In this document: one piece after another, positions 7,686 to 15,417 of the stretch
Position numbering within the stretch: the first letter of the stretch is position 1
Layout of the letters: each line of letters starts with the position of its first letter
DNA from: Pseudomonas salomonii
GTDB lineage: Bacteria > Pseudomonadota > Gammaproteobacteria > Pseudomonadales > Pseudomonadaceae
Assembly (NCBI RefSeq): GCF_900107155.1
Contig: NZ_FNOX01000014.1
Coordinates: 62,001 to 126,000, forward strand
Length of the DNA: 64,000 bases
Direction of reading: 5' to 3'
Program-made: the position numbers and the translations under genes
Notes under the pieces: generated by a model
Databases searched by the model: none
Seen by the model: the letters and a program-made list of their open reading frames with translations, nothing else
What the model was told of the DNA's origin: nothing

Positions 7686-8780
7686 TTATCCCATTGCAGG
7701 CCAGTCCGAGTAACCCGTCGAATCGCCACCGTACCAATAGACCTTAGGCGCTTGCGCCAAAGGCGCTCCGCTGCCCAAGCGATAAATCAGGTCGGGGTTG
7801 GCGATAAACGGGCGGCCAATGCTAAAGAAGTCCGCTTCCCCTGCCGCCAGAGTCTGCTCGGCCAGATCCAGCGTGTACTGGTTGTTGGCGATATAGGCTC
7901 CGCTGAAGCGCTGCCGCAATTGTTTAAAGTCAACGCCGTTGACCTCTTCGCGACTTAACTGAGTGACGCCCTCGATCTCATGGATATACAGCACCCCCAA
8001 GTCCGACAGCGCGGCAACATAGGCACCGAAGGTGGCCATGGTATTGCTGTCCAGTGGCGTTTCGCCGGGCGTTGTAGTCACTGGAGAGATGCGGATGCCA
8101 ACACGGTCGGGGCCCCACACGCCAATGACGGCCTTGACCACATCCAGAGGAAAGCGCAGGCGATTTTCCAGCGAACCGCCGTAACGGTCTGTGCGAACAT
8201 TGGTGCTGTCGCGAATGAACTGCTCAAGCAGATAGTTGTTCGCAGAATGCACTTCTACACCGTCAAAACCGGCAATCCGGGCGCTTTGGGCGGCCCGGCG
8301 ATAATCCTCTACGATCAGGGGAATCTCATCGGTTTCAAGTGCCCGCGGCGTAACGAAATCTTTCATTCCTTCATGAACCCGGATCTGCCCATGAGGCTTG
8401 ATCGCCGATGGCGCTACAGTAAGGCCGCCGTTGTGCATGTCAGGGTGCGACATGCGTCCTGTGTGCCAGAGTTGCAGGAAGATTTTGCCGTCATGACGGT
8501 GCACTGCCTCGGTCACACGCTTCCACGCAACGATTTGCGCCTCAGTCCAGATCCCCGGGGTTCGCGAGTAGCCCCGGGCCTGGGCCGAAATATTGGTCGC
8601 TTCAGTCACAATCAATCCGGTGCTTGCCCGCTGGCCGTAATAATCAGCTACGTAGTCAGGTTGAACACCGACATCGTCCGCGCGGCTGCGGGTCATCGGC
8701 GCCATCACAATACGGTTCTTCAGTTGCAGCTCGCCCAGTTTGGCGGGCTGCAGGACAGGGCTTGCGAAACGATCACTCAT
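7686..8780 (-). CDS. Alkene reductase, Old Yellow Enzyme family
   Basis: A 364-residue FMN flavoprotein. I start at ATG 8780 (MSDRFASPVL); the frame is open further but that part is not family-like. Signature parts are NRIVMAPMTRSRA near residue 25, the LQLWHTGRMSHPD segment, the substrate-binding HSANNYLLEQF, and NVRTDRYGGSLENR. Relatives (NemA, XenA/XenB, OPR) use NADPH to reduce activated alkenes, nitrate esters and N-ethylmaleimide. It lies 41 bp after an aldehyde dehydrogenase gene and downstream of an MmyB-type XRE regulator, all minus strand, so probably one regulated unit for carbonyl/electrophile detoxification. Confidence 0.9.
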   Translation of the reverse strand: MSDRFASPVLQPAKLGELQLKNRIVMAPMTRSRADDVGVQPDYVADYYGQRASTGLIVTEATNISAQARGYSRTPGIWTEAQIVAWKRVTEAVHRHDGKIFLQLWHTGRMSHPDMHNGGLTVAPSAIKPHGQIRVHEGMKDFVTPRALETDEIPLIVEDYRRAAQSARIAGFDGVEVHSANNYLLEQFIRDSTNVRTDRYGGSLENRLRFPLDVVKAVIGVWGPDRVGIRISPVTTTPGETPLDSNTMATFGAYVAALSDLGVLYIHEIEGVTQLSREEVNGVDFKQLRQRFSGAYIANNQYTLDLAEQTLAAGEADFFSIGRPFIANPDLIYRLGSGAPLAQAPKVYWYGGDSTGYSDWPAMG

Positions 8781-8821
8781 GATGTTTTTCTCTCTGCAAG
8801 TCAGGGCAATTGCGGATGCGC

Positions 8822-10231
8822 TCAGCCAATGGTCTTGGCCCATACGGCCTGCGCATTGGTGAATTCCCGCAAGCCGAAATGCGAGAGCTCGCGGCCGTAA
8901 CCGCTCTTTTTCACGCCACCCACCGGAATACGCGCATTGGTTGCAGGGAAGCCATTGATGAAGACCCCACCGGTTTCCAGGCGACGAGAGATGCGTTGCG
9001 CCCGCGCCATGTCCTGTGTCCACAGGCTGCCGCCCAATCCGTAGTCACTGGTGTTGGTCAGGACGATGGCATGCTCGACATTGCTGGCGATGGTAATGGC
9101 GGCGACGGGGCCAAACGTTTCTTCATCGAACGCGGCCATGCCGGGCTGGACGTTGGCCAGCACAGTTGGCGCGTAGAAATTGCCTGGGCCTTCGATCTTC
9201 TTGCCACCGAGCAGCAACGTCGCGCCGGCTGCAAGGGTGCGTTGGACTTGGCCATCAAGCTCTTCGCGCAGATCGCCGCGTGCCATGGGCCCGACGTTGT
9301 TGGCGCTATCCAGGGGGTTGCCGACCTTCAATTGTTTTACTGCGGCCACGAACTTTCGGGTGAACTCTTCGGCAATCGGTTGCTCGAGGATAAAGCGCTT
9401 GGCCGCGAGACATACCTGACCTGCGTTCTGGAAACGGGCCTCGACAGCGGCCTTGACCGCCAGGTCGATATCGGCATCGGCCAGCACGATGAAAGCGTCG
9501 GAGCCGCCCAGCTCAAGAAGGCTCTTTTTCAGTGCCTTGCCAGCGGTGGCCGCCACTGCCGAACCTGCGCGCATGCTGCCCGTCAGGGTCACTGCGGCGA
9601 TGCGTGGGTCTTCGATGGTGCGAGCCACGGTTTCATTGTCGGCGATGAGATTGACGAACAATCCTTTCGGGAAGCCCGCTGCTTCATAGGCGTCCTGCAG
9701 CGCGTAGGCAGAGCCCATGACATTCGGGGCATGTTTGAGCATGAACCCGTTGCCCGACAGCATGATCGGCCCTGACGCGCGAATCACCTGCCACAGGGGA
9801 AAGTTCCAGGGCATCACCGCGAGGATGGTGCCGATGGGCAAGAAGGAAACGTGAACCTGATCGTCTCCCTCTACGTTGACTGGCTCATCAGCCAGGATCG
9901 CCGGGCCATTGTCAGCAATCCAGTCGATGGTCGCGGCACACTTCTCCACCTCTGCGCGGGCTGAAGCCAGGGTCTTGCCCATTTCGGCGGTGATCAGCCC
10001 AGCAATGATTTGCGCACGCTCGCGCAGGATTGCGGACAGACGACGATAGGCCGTGACACGTTCGCGCATTGGTGTGGCACGCCACAAGCGGAAGGCAGCG
10101 GCGTTTACGTCCAGCAGTTGCTCGACTTCGCTCTGGGTCTGAAACGGGTAAGTCGCGATCAGTTCGCCGGTCGCCGGGTTACGCGAAGTGGCGAAAGCAG
10201 GGGCGGTCGAAATAGCGTTCAGGTTGGTCAT
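8822..10231 (-). CDS. Aldehyde dehydrogenase, succinate-semialdehyde dehydrogenase (YneI/Sad) type
   Basis: A 469-residue NAD(P)-dependent aldehyde dehydrogenase. Motifs in order: AVMPWNFPLWQVIRA near residue 130, GNGFMLKHAPNVMGSA, the general-base LELGGSDAFIVL, and the catalytic cysteine in FQNAGQVCLAAKRF. The LKHAPNV block is typical of the YneI/Sad branch, which oxidises succinate semialdehyde and related aldehydes. The start at 10231 has GAGGTG upstream; a GTG at 10240 is in frame but overlaps that site. It follows the XRE regulator gene by about 97 bp and precedes the Old Yellow Enzyme gene. Confidence 0.88.
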   Translation of the reverse strand: MTNLNAISTAPAFATSRNPATGELIATYPFQTQSEVEQLLDVNAAAFRLWRATPMRERVTAYRRLSAILRERAQIIAGLITAEMGKTLASARAEVEKCAATIDWIADNGPAILADEPVNVEGDDQVHVSFLPIGTILAVMPWNFPLWQVIRASGPIMLSGNGFMLKHAPNVMGSAYALQDAYEAAGFPKGLFVNLIADNETVARTIEDPRIAAVTLTGSMRAGSAVAATAGKALKKSLLELGGSDAFIVLADADIDLAVKAAVEARFQNAGQVCLAAKRFILEQPIAEEFTRKFVAAVKQLKVGNPLDSANNVGPMARGDLREELDGQVQRTLAAGATLLLGGKKIEGPGNFYAPTVLANVQPGMAAFDEETFGPVAAITIASNVEHAIVLTNTSDYGLGGSLWTQDMARAQRISRRLETGGVFINGFPATNARIPVGGVKKSGYGRELSHFGLREFTNAQAVWAKTIG

Positions 10232-10255
10232 CGGTATCACCTCGTTGGCGGTGGT

Positions 10256-10274
10256 GCAGCGCGTTGTGCGCTGC
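10256..10274. promoter_or_regulatory. Hairpin between XRE regulator and aldehyde dehydrogenase
   Basis: GCAGCGC (10256-10262) and GCGCTGC (10268-10274) form a 7-bp dyad with a 5-base loop, 25 bp upstream of the dehydrogenase start. A matching element, GCAGCGC-AATAA-GCGC, occurs at about 5284 downstream of palindrome copy 1, so it belongs to the conserved promoter module. Confidence 0.4.
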
Positions 10275-10326
10275 GATGGCCGTCACATTAGGTAAGCCCG
10301 AGAGAGCCAGGAAGGCGTGTTGTTAT

Positions 10327-10347
10327 CCTATGACTGCGGGTCATAGG
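10327..10347. promoter_or_regulatory. Candidate operator palindrome (copy 2) for the MmyB-type regulator
   Basis: CCTATGAC (10327-10334) and GTCATAGG (10340-10347) are perfect 8-base inverted arms with a 5-base spacer. The element covers the last codons and stop of the XRE regulator gene and lies about 100 bp upstream of the aldehyde dehydrogenase start. A second copy stands at 5215-5235. Confidence 0.6.
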
Positions 10348-11137
10348 CAGTGTGTCGAGGGATATAGGTCACCATCGAAAGATCCGGGCGTCCCTCTGGC
10401 GTCAGGGCCACATAGGTGAAATCGATATAGCCACTGACCGGGTGCAGCAGACGCTTGCGCCCTTCGTCGAAGCCTTTGACTTCTGTGTCCTGCCACCACT
10501 CGCGGAATTCCGGGCTCAGGGCGGACAGCTCCTCGATCAGGCTGTCGAAAGGCGCCTTATCCTGCGCCAACGCACGGGAAGCGCGAAAAGCGCTGATCAT
10601 CCCGCGCGCCATCTGCTCCCAATCCAGGATCAAGGTTCGATAGGGGATGTACAGGAACAGCAGGCGCAGGGTGTTGCGCTCATGGGGCTCTAACGAACCG
10701 TAGTCGACGAACAGCTCGGCGATTGCATCGTTCCAGGCCAGAATGTCCAGTCGTGAATTACGCACGTAGGCCGGAATGGGATTGATCGCACGCACGAGCA
10801 TTTCCAGCCCTGCGCTGACGCCGCCGCCAGCTTCAACCGCGGGTGCTTCAAGCGCAGACAATGCAAACAGGTGGGCGGACTCGATACGGTCGAGTTTGAG
10901 CACTTTGGCGATGCGGCGCAGTGCGTCTGGTGAAGGCTGGATATCGCGGCCCTGCTCCAGCCAGGTGTACCAGCTGACGCTGACTCCGGCGAGCACTGCG
11001 ACCTCCTCGCGGCGCAGCCCTTGCGTGCGACGCGGCCCTTCCGGCAGGCCGAACTCTTTGGGCTCAAGACGCGCACGTCGGCTAGAGAGAAATTTCCCGA
11101 ATTCCCGGCGCTGTTCCATGGAAGGTCTTTTCGCCAT
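10328..11137 (-). CDS. XRE-family regulator with MmyB-like ligand-binding domain
   Basis: A 269-residue DNA-binding protein. Residues about 12-85 form an HTH (REEVAVLAGVSVSWYTWLEQ, a hallmark of this family). The remainder is a PAS-like MmyB domain (AYVRNSRLDILAWNDAIAELF, then NTLRLLFLYIPYRTLILDWE). Such regulators commonly control a neighbouring oxidoreductase gene; in actinobacterial members the domain binds fatty-acid-like ligands. Here an aldehyde dehydrogenase and an Old Yellow Enzyme gene follow on the same strand. Its 3' end contains an operator-like palindrome, suggesting control of the downstream genes. Confidence 0.88.
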   Translation of the reverse strand: MAKRPSMEQRREFGKFLSSRRARLEPKEFGLPEGPRRTQGLRREEVAVLAGVSVSWYTWLEQGRDIQPSPDALRRIAKVLKLDRIESAHLFALSALEAPAVEAGGGVSAGLEMLVRAINPIPAYVRNSRLDILAWNDAIAELFVDYGSLEPHERNTLRLLFLYIPYRTLILDWEQMARGMISAFRASRALAQDKAPFDSLIEELSALSPEFREWWQDTEVKGFDEGRKRLLHPVSGYIDFTYVALTPEGRPDLSMVTYIPRHTAYDPQS

Positions 11138-11373
11138 AATCTTTATCTCTCCAGTCCAGTGATCGATACCGGTCGTTGAATAAGCGAGGTGCCCAGTGCC
11201 TTGTCAGCTGCTCACTGGCACCGAGGGGTGCTCCAAACAGCGTGGCGCACTGCCTTGCGACCAATCGGCAAGTCCCGCTAACGCATGCGCCTCCCACACC
11301 GGTAAATCCTGATACTACAGATAATTGAACAACGTGATGAAATCCCGTTCGACTCGCTTCATATATTTCCTTG

Positions 11374-11529
11374 ATGGCTCGGACACATCACCGCTCTTCC
11401 GGCTCAGATGACCCACAGATTGCTCTGGAAACAGCCCGCGATACACAATTCGACTTGATCATTTCTGACATTGGGATGCCGAAAGTGAACGGCCATGAGC
11501 ATCCAGCCATGCGTTCGCAAGTAAAATGA
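11374..11529 (+). pseudogene. Response-regulator receiver-domain fragment
   Basis: The 51-codon frame reads ALETARDTQFDLIISDIGMP then KVNGHE. This is the central part of a REC domain with the phosphoacceptor Asp in IISDIGMPKVNG. Both the N-terminal acidic cluster and the C-terminal Thr/Lys region are missing; the frame stops soon after. It resembles the receiver at the end of CheB/hybrid-kinase type proteins. It is a dead remnant. Confidence 0.6.
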
Positions 11530-11582
11530 CGTTTCATTAGATCGCCATGAAAATTAAACACCTTGTATAGGCAAGTTCTGTT

Positions 11583-11795
11583 TTCAGCCCGCCGACCTTA
11601 CACTTAAAAAAACCAGTTCCTTCCGCATATCAGGACTTGTGCCGACAGACACCCGCGCCCGAAGCAGAAATTCTGCATACCTATTTGCACGCTCCGCAGG
11701 CTGAGCGGGACGCATTGCGCGTACAGCTCAACGAATTGCAAACCATCCTCCAATCTCTGAAGAGTGAATCACTGGCGAAGAGAGGACGAACGTAG
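11583..11795 (+). pseudogene. C-terminal remnant of an unrecognised helical protein
   Basis: An open frame without a convincing start or ribosome site ends at 11795. It contains AEILHTYLHAPQAERDALRV then QLNELQTILQSLKSE, an amphipathic, coiled-coil-like stretch with normal Pseudomonas codon use. I do not recognise the family. It may be the tail of a gene truncated by the same events that left the receiver fragment just upstream. Confidence 0.3.
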
Positions 11796-11816
11796 TCGGC
11801 CTCTCTTCGTTTCGCA

Positions 11817-13286
11817 CTAAACGCCTAAATGACCCGTGATGGTATCCACTGTGCCTGCGACGTTTGTTCTTGAACGTACGACCTTCCACCAGCCCAAGGC
11901 CAGCGCAGTCGCCACCAACGGAATGGAAAGAACTGTGTAAGTTCCGTTGGGATAATCCAACCCCACCAGTACCAACACCACCGCCAAGAACAGGAGGGTC
12001 AGCCATGCGGTAAATGGAGCACCGGGCATTTTAAATGAAACCATTGCCACCTCACCTCTCTTTACCGCGCGTCGGTAGTTGATCTGAGACAAGACGATAA
12101 AAGCCCACGTCGAGAGAATCCCAAGTGTCACCAAGTTTAATAACAATTCGAACAGTTGAGACGGGATCAGAAAGTTGAGTACGACACCTATGATATTAAT
12201 ACCCATAGTGACCAAGATCCCCATATAGGGAACGCCCTGGCTACTCATCCGTTTAAACAGCGAGGGTGCAGAGCCGCCCATTGCAAGTGATCGCAGGACG
12301 CGACCGGTAGCGTACAACCCAGAATTAAGGCTTGAGAGCGCGGCGGTCATGACGACGATGTTCATCGCAGATCCAATTCCCGGAACCCCGAGCGCCTCGA
12401 AAAATGTGACAAAAGGGCTGACGTTGGCGCTATAGGCTGTCCACGGCAAAACTGTCACCAGCAAAAACACGGAACCCACGTAGAACAGCCCGATTCTCCA
12501 GATCACGCCGTTGATGGCCTTAGGAATAACGCTTTTTGCATCCGCCGTTTCGCCGGCGGCTGTCCCCACCAACTCTATGCTTGCGTAAGCAAATATCACC
12601 CCCTGTACGATGATAATGGCCGGCAGCAGCCCGTGCGGGAATATCCCGCCGTTGTCTGAGACTAAATGGAGACCCGGAACAGTGCCGCCTACCGCGTGCC
12701 CGGTAGCGAAAAAGAACGAACCAATCACTAAAAACACACTGATCGCGGTGACTTTTATAACCGCAAACCAGAACTCCATTTCACCAAACCATTTAACGCC
12801 TGCCATGTTCATGACGGTGACGACACCCAGCGCACTCAGGGCAAATACCCACTGCGGAAAGTCTGAGAAGATATTCCAGTACTTCATGTAAATCGCGATG
12901 GCGGTTATATCTACAACACCGGTTAACGCCCACACCAGAAAATACATCCAACCGGCAACAAATGAAGCCCCCTCCCCCATAAACTCTCTGGTATAAGAAA
13001 CAAAACTGCCGCTGCTTGGGCGGTGCATCACCAGTTCACCCAGCGCGCGCAAGATAAAGAACGCAAACACACCACACACCAAATACACAATCGCAAGTGA
13101 CGGCCCGGCGATTTGTAACCTCGCACCTGCCCCCAAAAACAAGCCTGTACCAATTGCTCCGCCCAACGCCATCATCTGCACGTGGCGTCTTTTCAAATGT
13201 TTTGAATAGCCGTTTTCATGAGAATCGAGCCAGTCTGTTCGGGCTACCGATCTGTCATATGATGTCAGGGTATTATTCTTTTTCAT
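11817..13286 (-). CDS. Amino-acid permease, AAT family of the APC superfamily (AnsP-like)
   Basis: A 489-residue inner-membrane protein with 12 predicted spans. The conserved start of the AAT family is present (RHVQMMALGGAIGTGLFLGAG near residue 35), then PSLAIVYLVCGVFAFFILRALGEL. The WVFALSALGVVTVMNMAGVKWFGEMEFWFA stretch is most like asparagine and GABA permeases. It is a proton-driven amino-acid importer. It is divergent from a cystathionine beta-lyase gene across a 373-bp AT-rich gap, so the imported amino acid may be sulphur-containing (cystathionine, cystine or similar). That pairing is inference. Confidence 0.85.
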   Translation of the reverse strand: MKKNNTLTSYDRSVARTDWLDSHENGYSKHLKRRHVQMMALGGAIGTGLFLGAGARLQIAGPSLAIVYLVCGVFAFFILRALGELVMHRPSSGSFVSYTREFMGEGASFVAGWMYFLVWALTGVVDITAIAIYMKYWNIFSDFPQWVFALSALGVVTVMNMAGVKWFGEMEFWFAVIKVTAISVFLVIGSFFFATGHAVGGTVPGLHLVSDNGGIFPHGLLPAIIIVQGVIFAYASIELVGTAAGETADAKSVIPKAINGVIWRIGLFYVGSVFLLVTVLPWTAYSANVSPFVTFFEALGVPGIGSAMNIVVMTAALSSLNSGLYATGRVLRSLAMGGSAPSLFKRMSSQGVPYMGILVTMGINIIGVVLNFLIPSQLFELLLNLVTLGILSTWAFIVLSQINYRRAVKRGEVAMVSFKMPGAPFTAWLTLLFLAVVLVLVGLDYPNGTYTVLSIPLVATALALGWWKVVRSRTNVAGTVDTITGHLGV

Positions 13287-13659
13287 ATTTCACCCATGCT
13301 GTTAATGTGCTGTTCGTTATTTCTCGCACGCCACAGTATCTCGCCCACTTCCGGAAACGGGTTCGAAACAAACGCTTACCTATCTGTCGCCCATACGCCA
13401 AAACCTCCTTAGAGGATACGTTTGGTGAGACGCTCTTATTTTACGACTTAATCCCGTGAAACGTTCGAACACAAAAAAATTACCATCCACATGATTGCCT
13501 TTCAATGCTTATTTTCAACAATCAACTATTTAATTGATTTATATAGACATTTTTAAATACGCCATCCACATGGTAGACAAATAAATATTTTGATAGCTTA
13601 ATCAGCCACAGCGGCTGAAATGCGCAGCCAGCCCCTCAGTACACCCTTTGGAAGGCCAC
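13287..13659. promoter_or_regulatory. Divergent promoter region between permease and cystathionine beta-lyase
   Basis: This 373-bp gap is markedly AT-rich. It contains a dyad AATCAA-N8-TTGATT at 13520-13539 and an 11-bp direct repeat CCATCCACATG at 13483-13493 and 13562-13572, 79 bp apart. Spaced direct repeats around a dyad suggest a regulator site controlling both genes, but no regulator gene adjoins. Confidence 0.4.
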
Positions 13660-14829
13660 ATGAAAAAATACAAAACCGTACAAACCCTGCTCGCTCATGC
13701 GTCGATCGAGCCTGAGCAGCATCATGGCTTTGTGAATACACCCGTTTACCGTGGTTCAACGGTCGCGTTCCCAACGTGTGAATCCATGCGTGAAGGTCGC
13801 CAGAAATATATCTATGGGCGCTGGAATAACCCTTCGACTGAGGCACTCACCCAGGCCTTGCAGCAACTGGAGGGCGCTCAAGGCACGGTACTTTGTCCAT
13901 CGGGGCTTTCAGCGTGTACGACCGCCATCCTCAGTGTGGTAGGTACCGGGGACCACCTGCTGATTGCCGATAATGTGTACGCGCCCATCAGAGCGTTTGC
14001 TGAACACGTTGGCAGCCGCCTGGGCATCGAGGTCACGTTTTATGACCCAACAATCGGTGCTGGCATCGCTGACTTTATCCTGCCTAACACAAAAGCCATT
14101 TACGCCGAGTCTCCCGGCTCTTTAACCCTGGAAATACCTGACATTCGTGCAATCGCAGAGGTTGCCCGTGACCATGACATTCTGGTTATTGCAGACAATA
14201 CCTGGGGTACTCCACTCTACTTTCCGTCGCTGGAGCTTGGCGTGGATCTTTCAATCATGGCGGCAACCAAGTACATCGTGGGACACTCCGATGCAGTCCT
14301 GGGAACCGTCTCGGCTTCAGAACGAGCCTGGGAAAGCCTCAAGAAATATCACTTCAACATGGGCTTGTTTGCCAGTCCGGACGACGTGTCGCTGGCCCTT
14401 CGGGGCATGCGAACGCTTGATGTGAGGCTTGAGCGCCATTACCGAAACGCGACCCGTGTGGCCAGGTGGCTGGAAACCCGGGACGAAGTGGAAGCTGTTT
14501 ATTATCCGGCCCTGGAATCTCACCCTCAGCACGACCTTTGGAAAAGAGACTTCAAGGGCGCCTCAGGCCTGCTTTCGTTCCTGACTAAGCCGTCTTCACA
14601 GGCGGCGGCAGATGCGCTTCTGGACAACTTGTCGCTGTTCTCGATTGGTTATTCCTGGGGAGGTTTTGAAAGCCTGGCAATGATTGCAGAACCCAAGGCC
14701 GTCAGAAGTGCAACGACGTGGGCAGCCGATGGGCACTTGGTCCGACTTCATATTGGCCTTGAGGACCCGGACGATCTGATTGCAGATCTGAAACAAGGAT
14801 TCGAGAGGTTCAACCGCTTGCGTGAGTGA
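13660..14829 (+). CDS. metC: Cystathionine beta-lyase (trans-sulphuration PLP enzyme)
   Basis: A 389-residue PLP enzyme of the Cys/Met metabolism family. It has the phosphate-binding YGRWNNPST and the PLP-binding lysine in MAATKYIVGHSDAVLG near residue 210. The GGFESL motif near residue 330 matches the MetC branch (SWGGFESL). It cleaves cystathionine to homocysteine, pyruvate and ammonia; cysteine-S-conjugate cleavage is an alternative role for such paralogues. The start at 13660 has GGAAGG upstream. It is divergent from an amino-acid permease. Confidence 0.85.
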   Translation: MKKYKTVQTLLAHASIEPEQHHGFVNTPVYRGSTVAFPTCESMREGRQKYIYGRWNNPSTEALTQALQQLEGAQGTVLCPSGLSACTTAILSVVGTGDHLLIADNVYAPIRAFAEHVGSRLGIEVTFYDPTIGAGIADFILPNTKAIYAESPGSLTLEIPDIRAIAEVARDHDILVIADNTWGTPLYFPSLELGVDLSIMAATKYIVGHSDAVLGTVSASERAWESLKKYHFNMGLFASPDDVSLALRGMRTLDVRLERHYRNATRVARWLETRDEVEAVYYPALESHPQHDLWKRDFKGASGLLSFLTKPSSQAAADALLDNLSLFSIGYSWGGFESLAMIAEPKAVRSATTWAADGHLVRLHIGLEDPDDLIADLKQGFERFNRLRE

Positions 14830-14969
14830 TGCTCACCCGTTCATTGGCTGAGTAGCCACAGAGGCGACCAAGGATTTGCACAGAATTATTTTTCTGGCGA
14901 CAACCCCCGACGACGGTACATACCTTCGATGTCGTCAATAGTGAATATCAGCAGAACAGCATTGAAAGC

Positions 14970-14987
14970 CTACCAACTGAATGGTAG
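14970..14987. promoter_or_regulatory. Candidate TetR operator (copy 1)
   Basis: CTACCAACTGAATGGTAG: arms CTACCA/TGGTAG. It lies 57 bp upstream of the start of the CMD/Old Yellow Enzyme/tautomerase unit. The half-site CTACCAAC matches the perfect palindrome at 23654-23669 next to a TetR gene and a third site at 34191-34208. Confidence 0.6.
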
Positions 14988-15043
14988 CTTATATTAAAAT
15001 TAAGCAACGCCCCCCCGCTCCTACTCATTCTGTGAGAATCGCC

Positions 15044-15376
15044 ATGCAAGATTGGAAGCAAACCCGTAAAGACATCAACACCCGTTTGATGGAACTCAAT
15101 GCGCTGACCCCGGAAACCATGAAAGGCATGGCCGCGCTCGGTGGTGCCGGTGCCAAGACCAATCATCTGGATGCCAAGACCCGTGAGCTGATCTCGCTTG
15201 CGGTCGCAGTGACCACTCGTTGTGATGGTTGCATCGCTTTCCATGCTGCCGAGGCCAAAAAAGTCGGTGTCACCAGTGAGGAAGTTGCAGAAGCATTGGG
15301 AGTCGCTATCAACATGAACGCTGGCGCCGCGTTGGTTTACAGCACCCACGTGCTGGACGCGTTCGACAAGTCATAA
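15044..15376 (+). CDS. Carboxymuconolactone decarboxylase/AhpD-family protein
   Basis: A 110-residue all-helical protein with the CxxCxxxH redox motif of the AhpD branch (TRCDGCIAFHAAEAKKVG near residue 60). Such proteins act as thiol-dependent peroxidase partners or alkylhydroperoxidase-like enzymes rather than true lactone decarboxylases. I start at ATG 15044; the frame is open upstream but that part is not family-like and overlaps the operator. It heads a unit with an Old Yellow Enzyme and a tautomerase (gaps 41 and 27 bp), probably controlled through the palindrome at 14970. Confidence 0.85.
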   Translation: MQDWKQTRKDINTRLMELNALTPETMKGMAALGGAGAKTNHLDAKTRELISLAVAVTTRCDGCIAFHAAEAKKVGVTSEEVAEALGVAINMNAGAALVYSTHVLDAFDKS

Positions 15377-15417
15377 CCCCGCCAGCCATAACCCTTACAA
15401 CGACTTCGAGATGACTC

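Larger units (their letters stand above)
11138..11816. other. Gene-poor region with gene remnants
   Basis: These 679 bases hold no intact gene. Two plus-strand fragments can be read: a response-regulator receiver piece (11374-11529) and the C-terminal tail of an unrecognised helical protein (about 11583-11795). The stretch 11138-11370 carries the XRE gene's upstream region and nothing else I recognise. The region looks like deletion debris. Confidence 0.55.

Noticed and set aside
7980..9775. Long plus-strand open frames opposite the Old Yellow Enzyme and aldehyde dehydrogenase genes
   Set aside because: Both are antisense shadows of well-recognised enzymes.
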